Source of the DNA: Sympetrum striolatum
Lineage: Eukaryota; Arthropoda; Insecta; Odonata; Libellulidae
Reading direction: 5' to 3'
Length of the DNA: 64,000 bases
NCBI GenBank assembly: GCA_947579665.1
Contig: OX388343.1
Span: 106,002,023-106,066,022 of the forward strand
The translations under genes and the position numbers were made by a program. Under the pieces are notes generated by a model. It was not told the DNA's origin. It saw only the letters and a list, made by a program, of their open reading frames with translations, and ran no database searches. This document shows, one piece after another, positions 51,128 through 63,400 of this stretch (position 1 is its first letter; each line of letters opens with the position of its first letter).

Positions 51128-54100
51128 TTATAGTGCTTTTTTCGATTATAAATCGATAAAATGAGGAAAATTACGGGAAAAAAAGAGGAAAAAAATGGAA
51201 TTTTAGCTAAAATTATTCGTTTTTGTTGCTTTTCTTGTCATATCTCGATAGAATGAGGAATATTAAGTAAAAAAAATGGAAAAAAATTGAAGTTTCGCTT
51301 AAATTATTCATTTTTGAAGCTTATTTTTTGGATATATCTCGGTAAAATGAGGAAAATTAGGGAAATAAGAGAGGAAAAAAATTGAAATTTCGCTAAAATT
51401 ATCAGTTTTTATTTCTTTTTTCGATAATATCTCGATAAAATGTGGAAAATAAGGGAAAAAAGAGAAAAAAAATGAAATTACGCTATAACCATTCGTTTTT
51501 GTTGCTTTCTTCGGTCATATCTCGCTAATATGGGAAAAATAAAGTAAAAAAAATGGAAAAAAAATGTAATTTCGCGAATTTTTTTCGTTTATGTTGCTTT
51601 TTTCGATCATAATTAGATGAAATGAGGAAAAAAATGTAAATATCGCTAAAAATATTAATTCTTGTTGCTTTATTCGATCATATCTCGATAGAATGAGGAA
51701 AAAAGAGGAAATAAAAGGGGAAAATAATTGTAATTTTGGTAAATTTATTCGTGTTTGTTGCTTTTATCAATGATATATCGATAAAATGAGGATAATTTGA
51801 GAATAAAAGAGGAAATAAATTGAAATTTCGCTAAAATTATTCGTTTTCGATGCTTTTTTAGGTCATATCTCGATAAAATGAGTGAAAAAATAGGAGAAAA
51901 GAGGAAAAGAATTGAAATTTCGATAAAATTATGTGTGTTTGTTTATTTTTTCGATAATATATCGATAAAATGAGGATATTTTGAGCATAAAAGAGGAAAT
52001 AAATTGCAATTTCGCTAAAATTATTCGTTTTCGATGATGTTTTAGGTCATATCACGATAAAATGAGGAAAAATTAGGAAAAAATGAGGAAAAGAATATAA
52101 ATTATGCTAAAATTATTCGTTTTTGTTCCCATTTTCGGTCATATCTCAATAAAATGAAGAAAATTAAGGAAAAAAAGGGGAAAAAATTGAAATTTCGCTA
52201 GATTTATTAATTTTTGTTGCTCGTTTCGACAGTATCTCGATAAAATGAGGAAAATTAAGAAAAAAAGAGGAAAAAAATTGAAATTTCGCTAAAATTATCT
52301 TTTTTGTATCTTATCTCGATAAAATTATCAAAAAAAAGGAAAAAATTGATATTTTGCATAAAATTCACCGTATTTGTTGCTTTTTTCGGTCATATCTCAA
52401 TAAAATGTGGATAATTAAGGAAAAGAAAGAGGAAAAAAATTGAAATTTTGATAAGATGGTTCATTTTTTTTTTCTTTTTTCGATAATATCGCGATTAAAT
52501 GACGAAAATTTAGGAAATAAAAGGGGAAGAATTTAAAATTTCGCTAAAATTATTTGTTTTTGTTGCATTTTTCGATCATATCTCGATAATATGAGGAAAA
52601 TTAAGGAAGAAAAGGGGAAATAAATTGAAATTTTGCTTAAATTATTCATTTTTTTTGCATTTTCAGATAAATTCTTGATAAAAGGAGGAAAATTAGGGAA
52701 AAAAAGAGGATATATAATTGAAATATTGCTAAAATTATTCGTTTTTGTTGCTTTTTTCGATCATTATAAGATAAAATGAGGAAAATAAGGGAAAAAAAGA
52801 GGAAAAAAATTAAAGTTTTGCTAAAATTATCTTTTTTGTTTCTTTTCTCGATAATATCTCAATAAAATATGGAAAATTAAGGAAAAATAGTGAAAAAAAT
52901 TTGAAATTTTGCTAAAATTATCTGTTTAAATTTCTTTTTTCGTTAATATCTCGATAAAATGAGTAAAATTAAAAAAAAGGAAAAAAATGAAATTACGCTA
53001 AAATCATTCGTTTTTGTTGCTTTTTTCGGCCGTATGTAGACTAAATGAGTAAGATTAAGGAAAAAAAGAGTATAAAAATTGAAATATCGCTAAAATTATT
53101 CGTTTTTTTTTCCCATTTTCGGTCATATCTCGATAAAATGAAGAAAATTAAGGAAAAAAAGGGGGAACAAATTGAAATTTCGCTGAAATTATTAATCTTT
53201 GTTGCTCGTTTCGACAGTATCTCGATAAAATGAGGAAAATTACGGGAAGAAAAGAGAAAAAAATTGAAATTTCGCAAAAAGTATCGTTATAGTGCTTTTT
53301 TCGATTATAAATCGATAAAATGAGGAAAATTACGGGAAAAAAAGAGGAAAAAATGGAATTTTAGCTAAAATTATCAGTTTTTATTTCTTTTTTCGATAAT
53401 ATCTCGATAAAATGTGGAAAATAAGGGAAAAAAGAGAAAGAAAATGAAATTACGCTGTAACCATTCGTTTTTGTTGCTTTCTTCGGTCATATCTCGCTAA
53501 TATGGGAAAAATAAAGTAAAATAAAAGGAAAAAACATGTATTTTCGCGAATTGTTTTCGTTTATGTTGCTTTCTTCGATCATAATTAGATAAAATGAGGA
53601 AAAAAATGTAAATATCGCTAAAAATATTAATTTTTGTTGCTTTATTCGATCATATCTCGATAGAATGAGGAAAAAAGAGGAAATAAAAGGGGAAAATAAT
53701 TGTAATTTTGGTAAATTTATTCGTGTTTGTTGCTTTTATCAATGATATATCGATAAAATGAGGATAATTTGAGAATAAAAGAGGAAATAAATTGAAATTT
53801 CGCTAAAATTATTCGTTTTCGATGCTTTTTTAGGTCATATCTCGATAAAATGAGTGAAAAAATAGGAAAAAAGAGGAAAAGAATTGAAATTTCGATAAAA
53901 TTATGTGTGTTTGTTTATTTTTTCGATAATATATCGATAAAATGAGGATATTTTGAGCATAAAAGAGGAAATAAATTGCAATTTCGCTAAAATTATTCGT
54001 TTTCGATGATGTTTTAGGTCATATCACGATAAAATGAGGAAAAATTAGGAAAAAATGAGGAAAAGAATATAAATTATGCTAAAATTATTCGTTTTTGTTC

Positions 54101-55354
54101 CCATTTTCGGTCATATCTCAATAAAATGAAGAAAATTAAGGAAAAAAAGGGGAAAAAATTGAAATTTCGCTAGATTTATTAATTTTTGTTGCTCGTTTCG
54201 ACAGTATCTCGATAAAATGAGGAAAATTAAGAAAAAAAGAGGAAAAAAATTGAAATTTCGCTAAAATTATCTTTTTTGTATCTTATCTCGATAAAATTAT
54301 CAAAATAAAGGAAAAAATTGATATTTTGCATAAAATTCACCGTATTTGTTGCTTTTTTCGGTCATATCTCAATAAAATGTGGATAATTAAGGAAAAAAAA
54401 GAGGAAAAAAATTGAAATTTTGATAAGATGGTTCATTTTTTTTAATCTTTTTTCGATAATATCGCGATTAAATGACGAAAATTTAGGAAATAAAAGGGGA
54501 AGAATTTAAAATTTCGCTAAAATTATTTGTTTTTGTTGCATTTTTCGATCATATCTCGATAATATGAGGAAAATTAAGGAAGAAAAGAGGAAATAAATTG
54601 AAATTTTGCTTAAATTATTCATTTTTTTTGCATTTTCAGATAAATTCTTGATAAAAGGAGGAAAATTAGGGAAAAAAAGAGGATATATAATTGTAATATC
54701 GCTAAAATTATTCGTTTTTGTTCCCATTTTCGGTCATATCTCGATAAAATGAAGAAAATTAAGGAAAAAAAGGGGAACAAATTGAAATTTCGCTAAAATT
54801 ATTAATTTTTGTTGCTCGTTTCGATAGTATCGCGATAAAATCAGGAAAATTACGGGAAAAAAGAGAAAAAAATTTAAATTTCGCAAAAATTATCGTTATG
54901 GTGCTTTTTTCGATACTAAATCGATAAAATGAGGAAAATTAGGGAAAAAAAGAGGAAAAAAATGGAAATTTTGCTAAAATAATTCGTTTTCGTTGCTTTT
55001 TTTTGTCATATCTCGATAGAATGAGGAAAATTAAGTAAAAAAAAGAGGAATAAAATTGAAATTTCGCTAAAATTTTTCGTTTTTGAGGCTTTTTTTTGGA
55101 CATATCTCGGTAAAATGATGAAAATTAAGAAAATAAAAGAGGAAAAAAATTGAAATTTCGCTAAAATTATCAGTTTTTATTTCCTTTTTCGATAATATCT
55201 CGATAAAATGTGGAAAATAAGGGAAAAAAGAGAAAAAAAATGAAATTACGCTATAACCATTCGTTTTTGTTGCTTTCTTCGGTCATATCTCGCTAATATG
55301 GGAAAAATAAAGTAAAATAAAAGGAAAAAAAATGTAATTTCGCGAATTTTTTTC

Positions 55355-55402
55355 GTTGAATTGAAATTTCGCAAAAAAATTGAAATTTCGCAAAAAGTAT
55401 CG
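55355..55402 (+). repeat. Aberrant short-monomer junction, copy 3 of 3
   Basis: Same abbreviated monomer as at 51080, exactly one 4275-bp unit downstream. It confirms that the break was copied as part of the higher-order unit and did not arise independently. Confidence 0.88.
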
Positions 55403-58400
55403 TTATAGTGCTTTTTTCGATTATAAATCGATAAAATGAGGAAAATTACGGGAAAAAAAGAGGAAAAAAATGGAATTTTAGCTAAAATTATTCGTTTTTG
55501 TTGCTTTTCTTGTCATATCTCGATAGAATGAGGAATATTAAGTAAAAAAAATGGAAAAAAATTGAAGTTTCGCTTAAATTATTCATTTTTGAAGCTTATT
55601 TTTTGGATATATCTCGGTAAAATGAGGAAAATTAGGGAAATAAGAGAGGAAAAAAATTGAAATTACGCTAAAATTATCAGTTTTTATTTCTTTTTTCGAT
55701 AATATCTCGATAAAATGTGGAAAATAAGGGAAAAAAGAGAAAAAAAATGAAATTACGCTATAACCATTCGTTTTTGTTGCTTTCTTCGGTCATATCTCGC
55801 TAATATGGGAAAAATAAAGTAAAAAAAATGGAAAAAAAATGTAATTTCGCGAATTTTTTTCGTTTATGTTGCTTTTTTCGATCATAATTAGATAAAATGA
55901 GGAAAAAAATGTAAATATCGCTAAAAATATTAATTCTTGTTGCTTTATTCGATCATATCTCGATAGAATGAGGAAAAAAGAGGAAATAAAAGGGGAAAAT
56001 AATTGTAATTTTGGTAAATTTATTCGTGTTTGTTGCTTTTATCAATGATATATCGATAAAATGAGGATAATTTGAGAATAAAAGAGGAAATAAATTGAAA
56101 TTTCGCTAAAATTATTCGTTTTCGATGCTTTTTTAGGTCATATCTCGATAAAATGAGTGAAAAAATAGGAAAAAAGAGGAAAAGAATTGAAATTTCGATA
56201 AAATTATGTGTGTTTGTTTATTTTTTCGATAATATATCGATAAAATGAGGATATTTTGAGCATAAAAGAGGAAATAAATTGCAATTTCGCTAAAATTATT
56301 CGTTTTCGATGATGTTTTAGGTCATATCACGATAAAATGAGGAAAAATTAGGAAAAAATGAGGAAAAGAATATAAATTATGCTAAAATTATTCGTTTTTG
56401 TTCCCATTTTCGGTCATATCTCAATAAAATGAAGAAAATTAAGGAAAAAAAGGGGAAAAAATTGAAATTTCGCTAGATTTATTAATTTTTGTTGCTCGTT
56501 TCGACAGTATCTCGATAAAATGAGGAAAATTAAGAAAAAAAGAGGAAAAAAATTGAAATTTCGCTAAAATTATCTTTTTTGTATCTTATCTCGATAAAAT
56601 TATCAAAAAAAAGGAAAAAATTGATATTTTGCATAAAATTCACCGTATTTGTTGCTTTTTTCGGTCATATCTCAATAAAATGTGGATAATTAAGGAAAAG
56701 AAAGAGGAAAAAAATTGAAATTTTGATAAGATGGTTCATTTTTTTTTTCTTTTTTCGATAATATCGCGATTAAATGACGAAAATTTAGGAAATAAAAGGG
56801 GAAGAATTTAAAATTTCGCTAAAATTATTTGTTTTTGTTGCATTTTTCGATCATATCTCGATAATATGAGGAAAATTAAGGAAGAAAAGAGGAAATAAAT
56901 TGAAATTTTGCTTAAATTATTCATTTTTTTTGCATTTTCAGATAAATTCTTGATAAAAGGAGGAAAATTAGGGAAAAAAAGAGGATATATAATTGAAATA
57001 TTGCTAAAATTATTCGTTTTTGTTGCTTTTTTCGATCATTATAAGATAAAATGAGGAAAATAAGGGAAAAAAAGAGGAAAAAAATTAAAGTTTTGCTAAA
57101 ATTATCTTTTTTGTTTCTTTTCTCGATAATATCTCAATAAAATATGGAAAATTAAGGAAAAATAGTGAAAAAAATTTGAAATTTTGCTAAAATTATCTGT
57201 TTAAATTTCTTTTTTCGTTAATATCTCGATAAAATGAGTAAAATTAAAAAAAAAGGAAAAAAATGAAATTACGCTAAAATCATTCGTTTTTGTTGCTTTT
57301 TTCGGCCGTATGTAGACTAAATGAGTAAGATTAAGGAAAAAAAGAGTATAAAAATTGAAATATCGCTAAAATTATTCGTTTTTTTTCCCATTTTCGGTCA
57401 TATCTCGATAAAATGAAGAAAATTAAGGAAAAAAAGGGGGAACAAATTGAAATTTCGCTGAAATTATTAATCTTTGTTGCTCGTTTCGACAGTATCTCGA
57501 TAAAATGAGGAAAATTACGGGAAGAAAAGAGAAAAAAATTGAAATTTCGCAAAAAGTATCGTTATAGTGCTTTTTTCGATTATAAATCGATAAAATGAGG
57601 AAAATTACGGGAAAAAAAGAGGAAAAAATGGAATTTTAGCTAAAATTATCAGTTTTTATTTCTTTTTTCGATAATATCTCGATAAAATGTGGAAAATAAG
57701 GGAAAAAAGAGAAAGAAAATGAAATTACGCTGTAACCATTCGTTTTTGTTGCTTTCTTCGGTCATATCTCGCTAATATGGGAAAAATAAAGTAAAATAAA
57801 AGGAAAAAACATGTATTTTCGCGAATTGTTTTCGTTTATGTTGCTTTCTTCGATCATAATTAGATAAAATGAGGAAAAAAATGTAAATATCGCTAAAAAT
57901 ATTAATTTTTGTTGCTTTATTCGATCATATCTCGATAGAATGAGGAAAAAAGAGGAAATAAAAGGGGAAAATAATTGTAATTTTGGTAAATTTATTCGTG
58001 TTTGTTGCTTTTATCAATGATATATCGATAAAATGAGGATAATTTGAGAATAAAAGAGGAAATAAATTGAAATTTCGCTAAAATTATTCGTTTTCGATGC
58101 TTTTTTAGGTCATATCTCGATAAAATGAGTGAAAAAATAGGAAAAAAGAGGAAAAGAATTGAAATTTCGATAAAATTATGTGTGTTTGTTTATTTTTTCG
58201 ATAATATATCGATAAAATGAGGATATTTTGAGCATAAAAGAGGAAATAAATTGCAATTTCGCTAAAATTATTCGTTTTCGATGATGTTTTAGGTCATATC
58301 ACGATAAAATGAGGAAAAATTAGGAAAAAATGAGGAAAAGAATATAAATTATGCTAAAATTATTCGTTTTTGTTCCCATTTTCGGTCATATCTCAATAAA

Positions 58401-58950
58401 ATGAAGAAAATTAAGGAAAAAAAGGGGAAAAAATTGAAATTTCGCTAGATTTATTAATTTTTGTTGCTCGTTTCGACAGTATCTCGATAAAATGAGGAAA
58501 ATTAAGAAAAAAAGAGGAAAAAAATTGAAATTTCGCTAAAATTATCTTTTTTGTATCTTATCTCGATAAAATTATCAAAATAAAGGAAAAAATTGATATT
58601 TTGCATAAAATTCACCGTATTTGTTGCTTTTTTCGGTCATATCTCAATAAAATGTGGATAATTAAGGAAAAAAAAGAGGAAAAAAATTGAAATTTTGATA
58701 AGATGGTTCATTTTTTTTTATCTTTTTTCGATAATATCGCGATTAAATGACGAAAATTTAGGAAATAAAAGGGGAAGAATTTAAAATTTCGCTAAAATTA
58801 TTTGTTTTTGTTGCATTTTTCGATCATATCTCGATAATATGAGGAAAATTAAGGAAGAAAAGAGGAAATAAATTGAAATTTTGCTTAAATTATTCATTTT
58901 TTTGCATTTTCCGATAAATTCTTGATAAAAGGAGGAAAATTAGGGAAAAA

Positions 58951-60480
58951 AAGAGGATATATAATTGAAATATTGCTAAAATTATTCGTTTTTGTTGCTT
59001 TTTTCGATCATTATAAGATAAAATGAGGAAAATAAGGGAAAAAAAGAGGAAAAAAATTAAAGTTTTGCTAAAATTATCTTTTTTGTTTCTTTTCTCGATA
59101 ATATCTCAATAAAATATGGAAAATTAAGGAAAAATAGTGAAAAAAATTTGAAATTTTGCTAAAATTATCTGTTTAAATTTCTTTTTTCGTTAATATCTCG
59201 ATAAAATGAGTAAAATTTAAAAAAAAAGGAGAAAAATGAAATTACGCTAAAATCATTCGTTCTTGTTGCTTTTTTCGGCCGTATGTATACTAAATGAGTA
59301 AGATTAAGGAAAAAAAGAGTATAAAAATTGAAATATCGCTAAAATTATTCGTTTTTTTTCCCATTTTCGGTCATATCTCGATAAAATGAAGAAAATTAAG
59401 GAAAAAAAGGGGGAACAAATTGAAATTTCGCTAAAATTATTAATCTTTGTTGCTCGTTTCGACAGTATCTCGATAAAATGAGGAAAATTACGGGAAGAAA
59501 AGAGAAAAAAATTGAAATTTCGCAAAAAGTATCGTTATAGTGCTTTTTTCGATTATAAATCGATAAAATGAGGATAATTACGGGAAAAAAAGAGGAAAAA
59601 ATGGAATTTTAGCTAAAATTATCAGTTTTTATTTCTTTTTTCGATAATATCTCGATAAAATGTGGAAAATAAGGGAAAAAAGAGAAAGAAAATGAAATTA
59701 CGCTGTAACCTTTCGTTTTTGTTGCTTTCTTCGGTCATATCTCGCTAATATGGGAAAAATAAAGTAAAATAAAAGGAAAAAACATGTAATTTCGCGAATT
59801 GATTTCGTTTATGTTGCTTTCTTCGATCATAATTAGATAAAATGAGGAAAAAAATGTAAATATCGCTAAAAATATTAATTTTTGTTGCTTTATTCGATCA
59901 TATCTCGATAGAATGAGGAAAAAAGAGGAAATAAAAGGGGAAAATAATTGTAATTTTGGTAAATTTATTCGTGTTTGTTGCTTTTTTCAATGATATATCG
60001 ATAAAATGAGGATAATTTGAGAATAAAAGAGGAAATAAATTGAAATTTCGCTAAAATTATTCGTTTTCGATGCTTTTTTAGGTCATATCTCGATAAAATG
60101 AGTGAAAAAATAGGAAAAAAGAGGAAAAGAATTGAAATTTCGATAAAATTATGCGTGTTTGTTTATTTTTTCGATAATATATCGATAAAATGAGGATATT
60201 TTGAGCATAAAAGAGGAAATAAATTGCAATTTCGCTAAAATTATTCGTTTTCGATGATGTTTTAGGTCATATCACGATAAAATGAGGAAAAATTAGGAAA
60301 AAATGAGGAAAAGAATATAAATTATGCTAAAATTATTCGTTTTTGTTCCCATTTTCGGTCATATCTCAATAAAATGAAGAAAATTAAGGAAAAAAAGGGG
60401 GAAAAAATTGAAATTTCGCTAGAATTATTAATTTTTGTTGCTCGTTTCGACAGTATCTCGATAAAATGAGGAAAATTAAG
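58951..60480 (+). repeat. Extra copy of the 1973-bp half-unit
   Basis: After about 58.95 kb the array stops following the 4275-bp period and repeats the preceding sequence at an offset of about 1972-1973 bp (TGAAAAAAAT at 57166 and 59138; GATTAAGG at 57329 and 59302). It shows slightly more single-base changes than the inner copies, such as GTATGTATACT for GTATGTAGACT. It ends near 60480, where two different monomers are joined. Confidence 0.85.
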
Positions 60481-63400
60481 AAAAAAATAGGAAATAAATT
60501 GAAATTTTGCTTAAATTATTCATTTTTTTTGCATTTTCAGATAAATTCTTGATAAAAGGAGGAAAATTAGGGAAAAAAAGAGGATATATAATTGAAATAT
60601 TGCTAAAATTATTCGTTTTTTTTGCTTTTTTCGATCATTATAAAATAAAATGAGGAAAATAAGGGAAAAAAAGAGGAAAAAAATTAAAGGTTTGCTAAAA
60701 TTATCTTTTTTGTTTCCTTTCTCGATAATATCTCAATTAAATGTGGAAAATTAAGGAAAAATAGTGGATAAAATTTGAAATTTTGCTAAAATTATCTGTT
60801 TGAATTTCTTTTTTCGATAATATCTCGATAAAATGAGTAAAATTTAAAAAAAAAGGAAAAAAATGAAATTACGCTAAAATCATTCGTTTTTGTTGCTTTT
60901 TTCGGCCGTATGTAGACTAAATGAGTAAAATTAAGGAAAAAAAGAGTATAAAAATTGAAATATCGCTAAAATTATTAATCTTTGTTGCTCGTTTTGACAG
61001 TATCTCGATAAAATGAGGAAAATTACGGGAAGAAAAGAGAATAAAATTGAAATTTCGCAAAAAGTATCGTTATAGTGCTTTTTTCGATTATAAATCGATA
61101 AAATGAGGAAAATTACGGGAAAAAAAGAGGAAAAAATGTAATTTTAGCTAAAATTATTCGTTTTTGTTGCTTTTCTTGTCATATCTCGATAGAATGAGGA
61201 ATATTAAGTAAAAAATTTGGAAAAAAATTGAAGTTTCGCTAAAATTATTCATTTTTGAAGCTTATTTTTTGGATATATCTCGGTAAAATGAGGAAAATTA
61301 GGGAAATAAGAGAGGAAAAAAATTGAAATTTCGCTAAAATTATCAGTTTTTATTTCTTTTTTCGATAATATCTCGATAAAATGTGGAAAATATGGGAAAA
61401 AAGAGAAAAAAAATGAAATTACACTATAATCATTCGTTTTTGTTGCTTTCTTCGGTCATATCTCGCTAATATGGGGAAAATAAAGTAAAATAAAAGGAAA
61501 AAAATGTAATTTCGCGAATTTTTTTCGTTTATGTTGCTTTTTTCGATCATAATTAGATAAAATGAGGAAAAAAATGTAAATATCGCTAAAAATATTAATT
61601 TTTGTTGCTTTATTCGATCATATCTCGATAGAATGAGGAAAAAAGAGGAAATAAAAGGGGAAAATAATTGTAATTTTGGTAAATTTATTCGTGTTTGTTG
61701 CCTTTTTCAATGATATATCGATAAAATGAGGATAATTTGAGAATAAAAGAGGAAATAAATTGAAATTTCGCTAAAATTATTCGTTTTCGATGCTTTTTTA
61801 GGTCATATCTCGATAAAATGAGTGAAAAAATAGGAGAAAAGAGGAAAAGAATTGAAATTTCGATAAAATTATGCGTGTTTGTTTATTTTTTCGATAATAT
61901 ATCGATAAAATGAGGATATTTTGAGCATAAAAGAGGAAATAAATTGCAATTTCGCTAAAATTATTCGTTTTCGATAATGTTTTAGGTCATATCACGATAA
62001 AATGAGGAAAAATTAGGAAAAAATGAGGAAAAGAATATAAATTATGCTAAAATTATTCGTTTTTGTTCCCATTTTCGGTCATATCTCAATAAAATGAAGA
62101 AAATTAAGGAAAAAAAGGGGGAAGAAATTGAAATTTCGCTAGAATTATTAATTTTTGTTGCTCGTTTCGACAGTATCTCGATAAAATGAGGAAAATTAAG
62201 AAAAAAAGAGGAAACAAATTGAAATTTCGCTAAAATTATCTTTTTTGTATCTTATCTCGATAAAATTATTAAAATAAAGGAAAAAAATTGATATTTTGCA
62301 TAAAATTCACCGTATTTGTTGCTTTTTTCGGTCATATCTCAATAAAATGTGGATAATTAAGGGAAAAAAAAGAGGAAAAAAATTGAAATTTTGATAAGAT
62401 GGTTCATTTTTTTTATCTTTTTTCGATAATATCGCGATTAAATGACGAAAATTTAGGAAATAAAAGGGGAAGAATTTAAAATTTCGCTAAAATTATTTGT
62501 TTTTGTTGCTTTTTTCGACAGTAACTCGATAATATGAGGAAAATTAAGGAAGAAAAGAGGAAATAAATTGAAATTTTGCTTAAATTATTCGTTTTTTTTG
62601 CATTTTCCGATAAATTCTTGATAAAAGGAGGAAAATTAGGGAAAGAAAGATGGTATATAATTGAAATATTGCTAAAATTATTCGTTTTTGTTGCTTTTTT
62701 CGATCATTATAAGATAAAATGAGGAAAATAAGGGAAAAAAAGAGGAAAAAAATTAAAGTTTTGCTAAAATTATCTTTTTTTTTCTTTTCTCGATAATATC
62801 TCAATTAAATGTGGAAAATTAAGGAAAAATAGTGGAAAAAATTTGAAATTTTGCTAAAATTATCTGTTTAAATTTCTTTTTTCGTTAATATCTCGATAAA
62901 ATGAGGAAAATTAAAAAAAAGAGGAAAAAAATGAAATTACGCTAAAATCATTCGTTTTTGTTGCTTTTTTTGGCCATATGTAGACTAAATGAGTAAAATT
63001 AAGGAAAAAAAGAGTATTAAAATTGAAATATCGCTAAAATTATTCGTTTTTGTTCCCATTTTCGGTCATATCTCGATAAAATGAAGAAAATTAGGGAAAA
63101 AAAGGGGGAACAAATTGAAATTTCGCTAAAATTATTAATTTTTGATGCTCGTTTCGATAGTATCACGATAAAATCAGGAAAATTACGGGAAAAAAGAGAA
63201 AAAAATTGAAATTTCGCAAAAATTATCGTTATGGTGCTTTTTTCGATAATTAATCGATAAAATGAGGAAAATTAAGTAAAAAAAAGAGGAATAAAATTGA
63301 AATTTCGCTAAAATGTTTCGTTTTTGAGGCTTTTTTTTGGACATATCTCGGTAAAATGATGAAAATTAAGAAAATAAAAGAGGAATAAAATTGAAATTTC

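Larger units (their letters stand above)
47101..58950 (+). repeat. 4275-bp higher-order repeat, about 2.8 copies
   Basis: Many landmarks recur at 4274-4276 bp: GATTAAGG at 48779, 53053 and 57329; TGAAAAAAAT at 48616, 52891 and 57166; the short junction at 51080 and 55355. GAAGAATTTAAAATTTCG at 48251, 50224, 52526, 54499, 56801 and 58774 gives alternating 1973- and 2302-bp spacings, so the unit is itself a fused pair. Differences between copies are few (A-run length, single substitutions). The first copy lacks one monomer near 47.98 kb. About 47 monomers make one unit. Confidence 0.92.
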
